Assembly: GCA_037179385.1 (NCBI GenBank)
Contig: CM074181.1
Location: 49,806,394-49,870,393 of the forward strand
From: Holothuria scabra
Lineage: Eukaryota > Echinodermata > Holothuroidea > Aspidochirotida > Holothuriidae
Length of the DNA stretch: 64,000 nt
Direction: 5' to 3'
The notes under the pieces are model-generated. The model did no database searches and had not been told where the DNA came from. It was given only the letters and a program-made list of their open reading frames with translations. Below are positions 10,451 to 22,020 of this stretch, piece by piece. The translations under genes were made by a program, and so were the position numbers. Numbering within the stretch: position 1 is the stretch's first letter; each line of letters starts with the position of its first letter.

Positions 10451-11985
10451 GTCATGGGGTGAATGTTGGCTTTTTCTTCAATATACTGTAAGTTTGAGAG
10501 AACTGTTCTTGACCTTTAAGTCATGGGGTGAATGATGGCTTTTCCTTCAATATACTGTAAGTTTGAGAGAACTGTTCTTGACCTTTAAGTCATGGGGTGA
10601 ATGTTGGCTTTTTCTTCAATATACTGTAAGTTTGAGAGAACTGTTCTTGACCTTTAAGTCATGGGGTGAATGTTGGCTTTCCCTTCAATATACTGTAAGT
10701 TTGAGAGAACTGTTCTTGACCTTTAAGTCATGGGGTGAAAGTTGGCTTTTTCTTCAATATACTGTAAGTTTGAGAGAACTGTTCTTGACCTTTAAGTCAT
10801 GGGGTGAAAGTTGGCTTTCCCTTCAATATACTGTAAGTTTGAGAGAACTGGTCTTGACCTTTAAGTCATGGGGTGAAAGTTGGCTTTTTCTTCAATATAC
10901 TGTAAGTTTGAGAGAACTGTTCTTGACCTTTAAGTCATGGGGTGAATGTTGGCTTTCCCTTCAATATACTGTAACTTTGAGAGAACTGGTCTTGACCTTT
11001 AAGTCATGGGGTGAATGTTGGCTTTCCCTTCAATATACTGTAAGTTTGAGAGAACTGGTCTTGACCTTTAAGTCATGGGGTGAATGTTGGCTTTCCCTTC
11101 AATATACTGTAAGTTTGAGAGAACTGTTCTTGACCTTTAAGTCATGGGGTGAATGTTGGCTTTCCCTTCAATATACTGTAAGTTTGAGAGAACTGTTCTT
11201 GACCTTTAAGTCATGGGGTGAAAGTTGGCTGTCTTCAATATACTGTAAGTTTGAGAGAACTGTTCTTGACCTTTAAGTCATGGGGTGAAAGTTGGCTGTC
11301 TTCAATATACTGTAAGTTTGAGAGAACTGTTCTTGACCTTTAAGTCATGGGGTGAAAGTTGGCTGTCTTCAATATACTGTAAGTTTGAGAGAACTGTTCT
11401 TGACCTTTAAGTCATGGGGTGAAAGTTGGCTGTCTTCAATATACTGTAAGTTTGAGAGAACTGTTCTTGACCTTTAAGTCATGGGGTGAAAGTTGGCTGT
11501 CTTCAATATACTGTAAGTTTGAGAGAACTGTTCTTGACCTTTAAGTCATGGGGTGAAAGTTGGCTTTTTCTTCAATATACTGTAAGTTTGAGAGAACTGT
11601 TCTTGACCTTTAAGTCATGGGGTGAAAGTTGGCTTTTCCTTCAATATACTGTAAGTTTGAGAGAACTGTTCTTGACCTTTAAGTCATGGGGTGAAAGTTG
11701 GCTTTTCCTTCAATATACTGTAAGTTTGAGAGAACTGTTCTTGACCTTTAAGTCATGGGGTGAAAGTTGGCTTTTCCTTCAATATACTGTAAGTTTGAGA
11801 GAACTGGTCTTGACCTTTAAGTCATGGGGTGAAAGTTGGCTGTCTTCAATATACTGTAAGTTTGAGAGAACTGTTCTTGACCTTTAAGTCATGGGGTGAA
11901 TGTTGGCTTTTTCTTCAATATACTGTAAGTTTGAGAGAACTGTTCTTGACCTTTAAGTCATGGGGTGAAAGTTGGCTGTCTTCAA
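10391..11985 (+). repeat. 23-unit minisatellite, 69-bp and 67-bp units
   Basis: The word 'aagtttgagagaactg' (one unit has aactttg) begins at 10421, 10490, 10559, 10628, 10697, 10766, 10835, 10904, 10973, 11042, 11111, 11180, 11247, 11314, 11381, 11448, 11515, 11584, 11653, 11722, 11791, 11858 and 11927. That makes 23 units, with sixteen 69-bp and six 67-bp intervals. The 67-bp variant has 'ggctgtcttc' in place of 'ggctttttcttc', and five occur in a row. Because 69 is divisible by three, the array gives open frames of 237 and 133 codons with a 23-residue periodic peptide. They end where the frame-breaking 67-bp units begin and are not genes. Units are nearly identical, which indicates recent expansion. 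Confidence 0.95.
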
Positions 11986-13585
11986 TTTTCTCTTAACTTC
12001 TAATCAGGTAGTTTACACTTCACAATTTGGTTAATGATACTGGTTATTTTAAGGAGTCCACCATTAAAACTAAAAAAAAAAAATAAAACTGACCCTCAGG
12101 ATTGTAACAACAAAGGATAAAATCCACATGGCAAGTCTCTCTCTAGAAATATCACAAGATTTTCATATTGAGTCCATGTTTATGCATAATTGCAAATCAA
12201 ATATTACCCTGTAAAATGGTCATTTTTTTATGGGAACTGTTTCATTTTCTAGGTATGATTTTTACATGAAATACCCAATTTTTTTCATTTTCATATCACC
12301 AGACCTCTAAAAAGAATGTTTTGTAATAAAATATTGTACTGCAAAAGAAGAACCAAATTATCTGTCTCACATTTGTTGATGATAATGTTATGTTTTATAT
12401 TTGAATGGGCACCATATGAATATGAGTATTATGGTGTGTGTGCTGAAAGGTTGTGGTTGTGGAATGGATAAAAGTCCTGGTGCATTTTACAGTGACTCCA
12501 CACACTTCGTCTCACAAATTGCCATCTTATGGAATGGGGGTTTGGACCCTAATGGTTTTGCACAACACTGGCACCTCGCAAATCCTCTTCATACCATCAA
12601 GGAATAACAACCTGAGTAGGTCATTGCAGGGTTGTATCCAGGGGTTTCAATAGAGGAGGTACAAGGTTTAGCACTGTTCCTTGAAACAGATTCAAGGGGA
12701 GGGGGAGGGGGTTACCCTGACTTGTGGCAATGTTTTAAATTAGGATGAGGACTGAATACAAATAAGCAATATATATTTTTACACTTTTTGAAGCAAATTC
12801 AACAGGCATTACAGCCAATAGGCAAGGGTGGTGCCTGTTATAGCCCTTCTCCATTTCCCCGGGGGCTGGGGAGGGATCGTTAATGTGTGCCAGGAGAACA
12901 GAAGCCGTAACAATCCCTCATTGCACAATATTAGTAAGCAGAACTGGTACCACATCAATTTAACCGCATAGCTGCTTTGTAAAGCAGCACTCAGATGTAA
13001 CAAACAGCGCCCTCTATTAATGTTTTGGGCAGTTTTTACCTTGAGAAGATTAGAATTTTTACAAGATAGACCGCCAATGATTAATAACTACATAAGTTTA
13101 GAAGCAAGCAAAATCTTCCTTCAAATCGATTTCATGCTTTTTGCAGGATAACGTTCATTTTGTACAGGCTGTGGGAAATTTGCCGCAATTTAGTCTTATT
13201 TGCAGCTTTGATGACTGGGAACAATCATTTTCGGAAAACAGTGCATACTGTTACCAAAATAAATTTGGTTTCATGTAGACTCCATAACTTTGCAACAAAA
13301 ATCAATTTTAAAGCACTTTTTATACTTCGACCCATGGTCTAGCTAAGTGGCTCTCAACTTGCTCTTCAAGAAACTTGTACTTTTCATAAAATGGGTTTCA
13401 ACCTTAAGCAGCATAGTCAAGATGGGGTTTTCCAACTACTTATACAAATTAAATACAGAAGGCTTACTAAATTTGAATTTCTCTTGATCAATCAAAGCAC
13501 TCTATTAGCCTTTGCAGTAGTGGCTGCACACTGCCTTGATTACATCACCCCAGATCTTTCTCAAAATTAAAATACCATGTTCATG
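11986..13585. other. Non-coding stretch, nothing bounded
   Basis: AT-rich DNA without a recognised gene. Around 12,630-12,870 there is G/C-run sequence ('gtatccaggggtttcaatag', 'ggggctggggaggg') resembling the inner part of hAT-like elements elsewhere in the window, but no ends or target duplication could be matched. Confidence 0.4.
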
Positions 13586-13858
13586 TTAAAAAGTAAACAG
13601 CAGTCTCCCCAAACTTGCTTTGAAGGAAAAGTTAAATAGTACAATTTTTGTCTTACTTCTCTTCAAAGTACTGTATCTTTCATTTCATGTTATGATTTAA
13701 CTTTTTGCGTATTCAAGGTAAACCAAGCAGTTATTACTAGTAATTTTCACATTTGAAGAGAAAAAAACTGTCACGTGACTCCCAACAGCTAATTTCATGA
13801 AACTGGACAGTCTACTACACTACTTCAGTTTGAGATGCCTGCCCCTGCCCTTTATTAA
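13586..13858 (-). mobile_element. TTAA-ended MITE, family 1 copy
   Basis: Begins TTAAAAAGTAAACAGCAGTC and ends 'gagatgcctgcccctgcccttta' followed by TTAA. Shares 'tttcacatttgaagagaaaaa', 'aactggacagtctactacac' and 'tactagtaatttt' with the 7.27-kb copy, in the same orientation. Length and word order match the family. Confidence 0.8.
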
Positions 13859-14275
13859 GGACAAAAATGGACTCTACTCTTATCTGCATTGAAAGACATT
13901 TGCCAAGTCTGATACCAAGAAAATAACCTATCCAGATCTTTCTGCAGAAGTAAGGCATATCCAAATTGCTAATCTTCCTATAAATCTTGTAGGCCTAGGC
14001 CTAAGTATCAATTCAAAGATCATGCGCTATCAATATCATTTCTTCGATTTAACCTCACATAGGCCTAGACTGATGTAAAGCCAGGGTTAACAAAACATGA
14101 ATTAAAATGTTGAATAACCAGAGCACAACCACAACAGTGGCATGTGATTCTGTAGTGCAACTTCTAATTGATAGGCCTAACTGCTGTAAGTATTAAAGGC
14201 CAAGGCCTATAGCCTGCTTAGGCTTAGCCTAGGCTACAGTTGGCAGAGCCTGCAGCTTGGGCCTAAATTTGCACA
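13859..14275. other. Non-coding stretch, AGGCCTA-rich
   Basis: No gene. Several TAGGCCTA/CCTAGGCC words at 13,990-14,240 form a diffuse low-complexity patch like the one at 820-960. Confidence 0.45.
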
Positions 14276-14402
14276 CTTGAAACACAGGCGCTCGGTACTA
14301 GTAGTATTGGTTGGCCAACACTATATATATATAAAACACGGATATGTATCGTGTTGGCCAGCCTATACAACTACTACTAGTACCGAGCGCCTGTGCTTGA
14401 AA
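14276..14402. mobile_element. Foldback MITE with CTTGAAA flanks
   Basis: Direct repeats CTTGAAA (14276-14282 and 14396-14402) flank a 113-bp palindromic element (14283-14395). The arms start CACAGGCGCTCGGTACTAG and end with the complement ACTAGTACCGAGCGCCTGTG, and the stem continues inward through TTGGCCAACACTATAT/ATGTATCGTGTTGGCCAG around an AT-rich loop. The target duplication is 7 bp, or 10 bp (CTTGAAACAC) if the CAC is counted as target. The superfamily is not resolved. Confidence 0.75.
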
Positions 14403-17338
14403 CACCCACTGACACAAAAGGCATTCACATCAGTGTTGAGACTTACAGTAGGCTAACTTCATGTAAACGTTGGAACCACTAAGACCTTCGATCAGAACTA
14501 AAATTTTCGCAACTAGTACAAATTGAGCCGCAAAGAAATATACAAACAATACATGAAGATATTACACGTCATTTCGTACACAGACTGTACTGTTCTGTAT
14601 TGTTTTGCACAGAGGACAGTCGCAGTACGTGTGCACAAGTACAAAAAAGGGGAGCAAGGTCAATAAGCTTTACCCTTGTATTGTCCTTGGACTTGGACTT
14701 GGAAACTGTTTACAATCACTCTGATCTTGCGCAGAGAAAATGATTACACAGTACCTACAATGCTACATGTACCGTATACAGCATGATATCTCGTAGCCTG
14801 CGTGGCGCTTCTGTGGCTACAGCCGCTCGTAGGTTTTTCGTAGCGATGAACTGAACGAAAAGACTTCGTCCACTCCGCGAGCAAGATGTCTAAAGTACTC
14901 GCCACGGACTTCCTTTACATGGACAGCGCATACCGCACTGTAGATTGTCGCTACCGTACCTGTGAGAACAAGCGCATCAAGATGGCCGTCTGCTATGTTT
15001 TTGTGTAAAAGTTTGGACTTGCTCAAGTATATCACCTTGTTTTGCAAGAAAGTTGAAATATTTTCGAAATCTGTCAAGGTAAGGTCAAAATCACTTCACG
15101 CATTACATGAATATGGTATTGTTGCCCATTCAAGTTTAACTTTTGTTTCAAATATAAAAGAAGTTTGAAGTTTATTTCTTTCTCTAAAAACTTGAGACCC
15201 CTTCTGGGGTATAAGAGAGTCGTCGTCAAATCCACCGATCTCTATAAATAAACCTGGATAGTGCTTCGTCTATAGAAGCACGTACAAACAGTTGAAGTCA
15301 CCGCGAAAACACGACGGCAGCCATACCACTCCCATTCCTACGCGACCGACCAACAGCTGAGCGTACATTAGTGTGTAGAAGTCAGTCACCGTTTGTTATA
15401 TTATTGACTTCATTTTTTTATACTTTTTGTTTCTACCTAGTCACTTACAAGTGAAATGTTCTTTGGCAACCCTTTAAACTGTAGATTGGTGCGATTGGTA
15501 GCCGCACACGACGGTATTTTTGTTGCTAAAGTGCCCAATTTCTTATGAAGTTTTGCTAACTGCTAAGCTTTATTGTACTTTAGTGGTTGCAAGTGCGATT
15601 GCGTATTCTGTGTTTTGGGAGTGGTAAGATGGCGTCACGGTGACTTCAAAACTACTGCCACAAGCACTATTCAGGTTATTTACAAAGATCGGTGGTCAAT
15701 TTAATCAGACGAGTTATAACTTGACGGCGGGCATCTTGGTGCGCCTTTTTTGTTCCAGTCGGTGGCGACCACCTACGGATAGGACGTACATGTCACATGC
15801 TATGTCCATGTATATCGGTCCGTGACACTCGCACACAGACGCGATCGGTAATATCCAACACTGCACTAAACATTATTAGGCCGTGGGTTGGAGGGGCACC
15901 CCTAATTGATGAATTGATGAAATAGGGATAGGAATGTATAGTTTGAAGGGTACATTTCAGATTTTTTTATGTTAACATTGATTCCTTATGGATGAACTAT
16001 GATTTCTATCATGGGCGACAATTATGGGGAGATAGGGGGGACATATGTCCCCCACTTTTTGAGTGGAGGGAGTACTAACGTAAAAGTCCCCCCACTTTTG
16101 TGACCTGGAGCTTAAAAGTTAAAGGCTACCAAAATATCATGCATGTAGGTTATGAAAGATGTGCTCTACCGATTACGATCGATTTCTGTATCAATAATTA
16201 CAGGTTTATATTTTGCAAATCAAAAGTTGCGCTTGCAGTCTCTGTGATGTTCTTTTTTCACTTGCATATCAAAGATAGCCTGCATTATTTATCTGTTTCT
16301 ATGATTATGTCAATTGTTCGAGTGCATATAGGGCAGCAGCTAACCGTGGTTAACATGAAGGACTGGCACAACATTTAGGAATTTGAAGAAGACGAATCAT
16401 CCCCTATGTTTTAATGAAATTTGTGATCTTTAGTGAATGAACAGCCTGGCAGGCTTAACACATCTTAAGGAAAATGTCTCGGTGCACAGTCTGCATGCAA
16501 TATTTCAGAAAAATTAATGATTTCAAATGCAAAATTTCGACACAAGCACATCAAATATTCCATGGCCGTCACCAATGGGAGTGTGGAGGGTGCGAACGCA
16601 CCCCCTCCAGACCCGACCGCCCCCTCCCCCAAAAAAAGAAATTGGGGTGTGGAGTGTCGACGGGTGTGGGGATTTTTTTTTTTTAAATGCGGTCGGAATT
16701 GTGTATGGAACGGCCAAACGGCAATCTTTCCTACGTTTTGACCACTTCTAGACTATCATGTGGCGAAGTTTCAGCTCGTCGTCGATCCATGACTATTTCA
16801 TGGATATATTCCTTTAACAAGCTTACCTATTTTCCGGATCTCAATAAAAAAAAACCTGGCTTCCTCAAACAACGACCAATAATCAGTTCGTAGGAGTACG
16901 GGTTGGCGTTTTACGCTACCGAATTCATTCATTCATTTGTTTTTCCATATTGTCAAAAAATATACAGAGAGAAGGGACATAACAAAATAATTGTGGATGG
17001 AAGTGAACTTAAAACCCTTATGGGCTTGACAACGAAGATTACTCCCGACGAAAAGAACCCTAGTTATAAAACGCTTACAGTCAATACCTTTAATTAAATA
17101 CCATTCCCACTTACTTCGTCCCTTCCCAACCCCCAACCCCACCCTCACTTATGACAAAGAATTAATTCCCTCTATGGTTAAGACCCTTTGGCTGCTGGTT
17201 ACAGTCAACAATCCATAAAAAATAACAAAAGTTTTCAATACTGACGGACGTAATAATGCTGAAGGCATTTTCTGAAAGTTGCGACCTTGTTTTGTATGAA
17301 CTCTGATTGTTAAGTAGAAACAGACTTGTACATGAGAC
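14403..17338. other. Non-coding stretch; CpG-richer segment near 14.8-15.8 kb
   Basis: No gene recognised. 14,800-15,830 is less AT-rich, with CpG and two ATGGC(C/G) words in an AAGATGGC context (near 14,980 and 15,626) like YY1 sites at some invertebrate promoters, which is weak evidence. Frames of 60-90 codons here match nothing I know. At 16,020-16,100 a 'ggggggacatatgtccccc' stretch followed by 'ccccccacttttgtgac', and at 16,560-16,690 a 'ggccgtcaccaa...' stretch with C and T runs, look like ends of MITEs without identifiable partners. Confidence 0.35.
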
Positions 17339-17597
17339 TAAAGGGCAGGAGCAGTCATCCCAAATTGAAGAAGTGTAGGAGACTGTCCAGTTTCATGGTT
17401 GGCTGTTGGAAGTCATGTGACAATGTTTTTTCTCTTCAAATGTGAAATTTAACAGAAAAAATGCTTGGTTTACCTTGGATATGCAATAGTAAAGTCATAA
17501 AATGTAATGAAAGATACTTTGAAGAGAAATAAGATAAAAATTATATTATTTAGCTTTTTCTTCAAAGTAAGTTTGGGGGGACTGCTCTTTACCTTTA
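17339..17597 (+). mobile_element. TTAA-ended MITE, family 1 copy
   Basis: Starts 'taaagggcaggagcagtcat' and ends 'gggactgctctttaccTTTAA' with TTAA at 17594-17597. It is the single-copy equivalent of the element that gave rise to the 10.4-kb minisatellite: its last ~55 bp ('ctttttcttcaaagtaagtttgg...gacc-type end') align with one minisatellite unit. It has no tandem growth itself. Confidence 0.8.
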
Positions 17598-17684
17598 AGT
17601 AAATTTAAATAACGAAGTATTCTATTTGTGTGACTCCGTAGTGACGCACAGGTGATGTTTCTAACACCTCACTTTAGAAGGATA

Positions 17685-18835
17685 TACAATTTATTAAGAT
17701 TTGTTTTGGTTGTGCCAGACCAAATCGATGGGCAGTAGGAAAGATGGGACAATACAAGGCTTAGATAAAGAGACCGCATAATTTTCTGAGGTAGTATGTG
17801 CTTTAATTTTGACAAAATTCCAATACTTTAAGAAATCTGATTTGAAATATGACAAACATGGTTTTCCCATGAGAGATTTGCATCAATATGAACACCCAAA
17901 AATTTTGTAGGCTACTATCGACCCTCTCTAGAAGAATACCGTTCATAATAACATCTACATCAGATGTTATAGTGCGTCTTTTCCACATTAGTAGACAACT
18001 TGTTTGAAGCAAACCAGTCATAAAAGTTCTCTCCAAACTATTTAAATTACTTTCAGTGAAAAATATATTTGTGTCGTCGGCAAAAAGAATTAAGGAACAT
18101 TTCTTCGGGACTGTACAAATATCATTTTCATACAAAATAAAAATCAGACGTCTTAGGATAGAGCCTTGGGGACGCCACATTTTACAGTGAGATTGTCTGA
18201 ACATGTTCCATTGACAGTTGTGAACTGCTCCCCATTAGACAGGTAGCTAGAAAACCCGGAATGGGCTGGACCTCTCATTTCGTGATGTGTGAGTTTATGT
18301 GATAAAACGCTATGATCTATCTTGTCAATGGCTTTGGAAAGGTCGAGAAAAACCCCGATGCAATTTAGTGTCAGCCAGGGCCAGTTCAGTTGAGTGACCA
18401 GGCCTAAAACCATATCGATTCTCATGTAAAACACCAAACTTACTCAAAAATGTGTTCAGTCTGTTAAAGATTAATCTTTCAAGGATTTTCGAAAAGCATG
18501 GTAGGATTGATACAGGACGATAAATGCAAATAGAGTTGGTAGTGCCTTTCTTAAAAGGGGAATAATTTGGCTAGTTTAAGTTTATCTGGAAAAATTCCAT
18601 TTCTGAGAGATAAGTTGAAGATGTGGCAAAGAGACCGCAAAATGCAGGGTATAACTTTCCTTACAATATTTGGTCTAAGATTATCGACACCAGCTGTTTT
18701 TCGTGGGTCTAGAGAACCAGTTGCTTTCTTTTCGACCTCCTCCTCAGTTGTAGGAAAAAGAGAACTTGGATTTGTATCACAAAGGTAATTATCAGGAAAG
18801 GTAATAGACTGAATTTTTGTCGCTTTAAAGTTTAA
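17685..18835 (-). pseudogene. Non-LTR retrotransposon reverse transcriptase fragment
   Basis: Reading the minus strand from about 18,830 gives, in order, a pre-RT segment with '...TAGVDNLRPNIV' and 'NGIFPDKLKLAKL', a frame change near 18,555, the RT block 'YRPVSILPCFSKILERLIF', then 'FLDLSKAIDKIDHSVLSHKL' and a 'PQGSILRRLIFIL' box (normally PQGSxLGPLLF). The catalytic box FADDTN follows, and near 17,890 a decayed 'LGVHID'-type segment. It continues to 'LVLSHLSYCPSIWSG' near 17,730. This order is that of jockey/CR1/L2-like LINE polymerases. The endonuclease part is absent, so the copy is 5'-truncated, with frame shifts and substitutions: dead. The active-site aspartate pair is still visible. 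Clade within non-LTR elements not resolved. A SINE abuts its 5' side. Confidence 0.88.
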
Positions 18836-18857
18836 AGTTTACGAAATGATCATTAAA

Positions 18858-19112
18858 GCTGATCAAGGGGTACAGCGGTAATGAACTGCGTCTTCCAGTC
18901 ATGAGGTCGTGAGTTCAAGTCCCAGCTCCGACATCAAAAGTGATGTCTAGTTTTCTGGGTTGTATAATCTGCTATCCCTTAATCATAGACGTTAAACCGT
19001 GAGTTTGTCTCATGAGACTGGCATTTCCAGCTTGGCGTTAATGCCCCTTCATTCAGGCGTTGCTGAGTTCCCGCAAGGGAGGAACAAACGAAAACAAACA
19101 AACAAACAAACA
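18858..19112 (+). mobile_element. tRNA-derived SINE, family B, (AAAC)n tail
   Basis: The head has a tRNA-like pol III promoter: an A-box-like 'tacagcggtaatgaactg' (18,871 on) and a B box in 'gtgagttcaagtccc' (about 18,909-18,923). A unique body follows with 'catgagactggcatttcc' and 'gttgctgagttcccgcaag', then the tail 'ggaggaacaaacgaaaacaaacaaac' with AAAC repeats at 19,091-19,111. SINEs with this tail are common in echinoderms and other invertebrates. It cannot fold as a functional tRNA because the acceptor ends do not pair. It is mobilised by a partner LINE, and no partner is proven here. Confidence 0.85.
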
Positions 19113-21179
19113 GTACATGTTGACAATTTACGGCAGAAATGCGTGAAACAAACAAGCGAATGTTATTTTCTGAAAAACTTTGAACATGTACATCATCACG
19201 ATTACCCTCGGGAATTTAGCACTTGTAAGAGGTATAAAGAAATGTCGGAAAGTGATCATAGAATCAGTCACTAATACACCAGCTCTTAAATTATGACTGG
19301 CATCATCAATAAACGCGAATTTAGCAATGCAACACTGTGACCTAATTATGGTCTAGCCCAGGTGCCAGTATTTCTCATAAAAGGAATCAGTCATTTCATC
19401 CAAGTTGTGTTTTAGTGTAAAAAAGTTTATAGTTTATAGTACCCGTCACTCCCGTCAGGACATTGGTTCATAATCGTGGACAGACTCATTATTGGGGGAG
19501 TGAACCAAATTAGAAACCGACTAGATTTTGAACCGTGAGTGTTTGATACTTAATACAGTTGTAATTGTGTTAAGGGGTAAAATTTATTTGTTAGTCAATC
19601 ATTTATATGTGTTGTCAAGGAGAATATAATGATTAAAATTATCAATCACCCTCCCAGATACAGTTTATCATACGCCACAATTTCCTCTCTTGGTATACAC
19701 CAGATTGCGCCATTTTAAGTTGAAAAATTGCAAAGCTCCCTACCATGGGAGGGGACCCCTCCCATTCCCACCCCCTTTTGCCACTTCGTGCATGGCCTCG
19801 TCCACAACAATTTCCTCATTCACATGCTCGAATTTCAAAGCGCACCCTCCTTTGAAAAAGCTGGTGACGGCCCTGTATTCGTTTAGCGATTTGACTATTT
19901 CGTATTTAGACCATTATTAGAGAAGTAAAATCACACTGAATTTTGCTAGATTAGATCGAGACTTCAATCTGGAATAAAGGGTACACCTCCATCCTATGCC
20001 TGCAGATAGTGTTTGATGAGGTGTCGTTCTAAAGTTCGAAAAGACATATTTGAATGTTTTTTGTATCAACAACCTTGCACCGGTAAGCCTATGCAACGGT
20101 GTCTCAGTAACACCAATGGATGTCATCCCTCCTCGATCTGTGATTTTCCTGCAGTAGATTGAAGTTTGATTTAATCAGTTTATGGATTTTACCTTTTTTC
20201 ATTAAAAGTGGTTCCTTACTATAAGAACTTTTGTACAAATCCTTCGCGAACTATCACAGTTTTCGTTGTGATTCCGTTTACTTGTACAGTATACCCGGTA
20301 TTTTAATTTACATGGACCGTGCAGTCCGTTGAAGCAGGGAGGTGTAACAGAAGTAATTACCCACACTTGTAAGACCATGTTTTAAAAAAATTTGGAGTTT
20401 CCTAGTAACTCAAAATATTGCAACATTTAACACCATTTGCATCTGGGCCTCCTTTTCTCAGACACCCTGTGGAGTAGCTACAGAAGGCAGGAGGCTCTGA
20501 AGAAATGAAGAATTTCGAAATTTGTCATATGTGAAACCAGTCTACACGTCGTTTTGAAAACTCATGAAATTCCAAATTCTCTCCAAAAAGAGGTCCATAT
20601 TCGTCATTAGTTGTTTCAAAAAAGCAAAATTTCCCGCGCACTTCGCGCACCGCAAATTACGGCCTGGTACAGTGGTGTTTGCACATAAAATTTGGATGCT
20701 TACCTACCCCTCCTCCCGCAAAAATGTGTAGCTACCCCGCTGTTGTCACCTTACCAGGACAAGAGAAAAAAATTAGGCCAGACGCCCCCCCCCCCACACC
20801 CATTTTGAAAATCAAATCGACGCCCCTGGACTTTCTATAGGTTTAAATATTGATAGTGCACGACAGCTGATTGACTATTGGGGTAGGGGAAATTCAAACA
20901 AAATAGAAATAATCTTGAAAGAATTGTTACTTTTTGAATGAATGACCCATCAAAATGTTTGCCTTGATCAACTCTATGTAACAAATAAGTAAAGATTCAA
21001 ATTATATGCGATATGAGGTAACTAGAGGTCAAAAGGTCACCAATTTTGAACAATGGCCAAAATGTGGTACACCCATTTTGATACAGCCATTTTTACCCTG
21101 GATTAGTACAAAACACTGTTAACAACATGGACATCCCTTGCATATTCAAACTCCCATTGTTCAATTATTTTCTATACAT
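19113..21179. other. Non-coding stretch
   Basis: No gene. Scattered MITE-like words: 'aaaaagctggtgacggccctgta' near 19,855 (a CAGGGCCGTCACCAGC-type end on the minus strand), 'cgcgcacttcgcgcaccgcaaattacg' near 20,635 (shared with the element at 45.3 kb) and a C11 run near 20,787. The 69-codon minus-strand frame at 19,917-20,126 is not recognised. Confidence 0.4.
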
Positions 21180-22020
21180 TTTGTCTGTGACAAACGAAAG
21201 TAGGTCAATGGTCAAAAAGTGGGAATAACTGAGCAACAAAGCTAAAAAAATAATCCCGAATTCATTAAAAATACATCCCAACCAAAAATTCTAAATATCT
21301 TGCTATGGGATTAAAGCGTATTTTTGAAACATGTTTTATATTTTTACAGTACCACAACCTAGCCAAGATGGCGGAAATAATAAAATAGCCGCCAAATTGA
21401 TCATAATTTATAAAAATAATGTGAAAAATAATCATTTAAAATAATTTAAACATTGCTTCTATTAAAGATATGACCATATTTTACGACAAATAGATTGAAA
21501 TAATATTTTGATAGCAGTGCGATAATTATGTAAATTTACAATCGAATACAACAAATAATCATTAAAAATACATTTCAATCAAAACTCCTACATATATTTT
21601 GATATGGGATTATATTATATCTTTTAGACTTTGTTTTTGAAAGTTTTTGCAGGACCAAGAATGGCGGAAAAGTAAAGGCCGTCATTGCGATAATTAGGTC
21701 AATTTAAATCAAATACAAAAAAATCATTAAAATTGCATTTCAATTCAAAACTCCTAACTATTTTGATATGAGGTTATAGCATATTTCTTAAGCTTTATTT
21801 TTGATTGTTGTTACAGGACCTCAATGTAACCAAGATGTCGAAAATAACAAAATGGCAATCATAATTTACAAAGCTAATAGGAAAAATATTCCTTAAAAAT
21901 AATTTGAACATAGCTGCCCTTATAATCTGTCCATATTTTATGACATATAAATTGAAATCATATTTTCAAAACAATTTTTCCTTTTAGAGGTCGACCAAGA
22001 AGGCGGAGAGGTAAAATCTA
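21180..22020 (+). repeat. Divergent tandem repeat with 'ccaagatggcgga' word
   Basis: The word 'ccaagatggcgga' or a variant recurs near 21,363, 21,655, 21,831 and 21,993, each time preceded by 'gttgttacagga(c)' or a T-rich stretch and followed by 'aataa..aaaatggc...cataatttacaaa' and 'aatcattaaaa..catttcaat'. Units differ in length (about 160-290 bp) and are diverged. The left edge of the 9.5-kb duplication (21,521) falls inside this array. A truncated part of it therefore appears again at 31,060-31,555. Confidence 0.65.

Noticed and set aside
10563..11887. Open frames of 237 and 133 codons with a perfect 23-residue repeat
   Set aside because: They follow from a 69-bp tandem unit lacking stops in one frame. 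They end where 67-bp units change the frame, and the unit derives from the end of a non-coding MITE.
10391..11985. CRISPR-like regular repeat array
   Set aside because: There are no unique spacers: the whole 69/67-bp unit repeats. The context is eukaryotic.
18858..18935. A functional tRNA gene
   Set aside because: A and B boxes are present, but the acceptor ends do not pair and a SINE body and AAAC tail follow.
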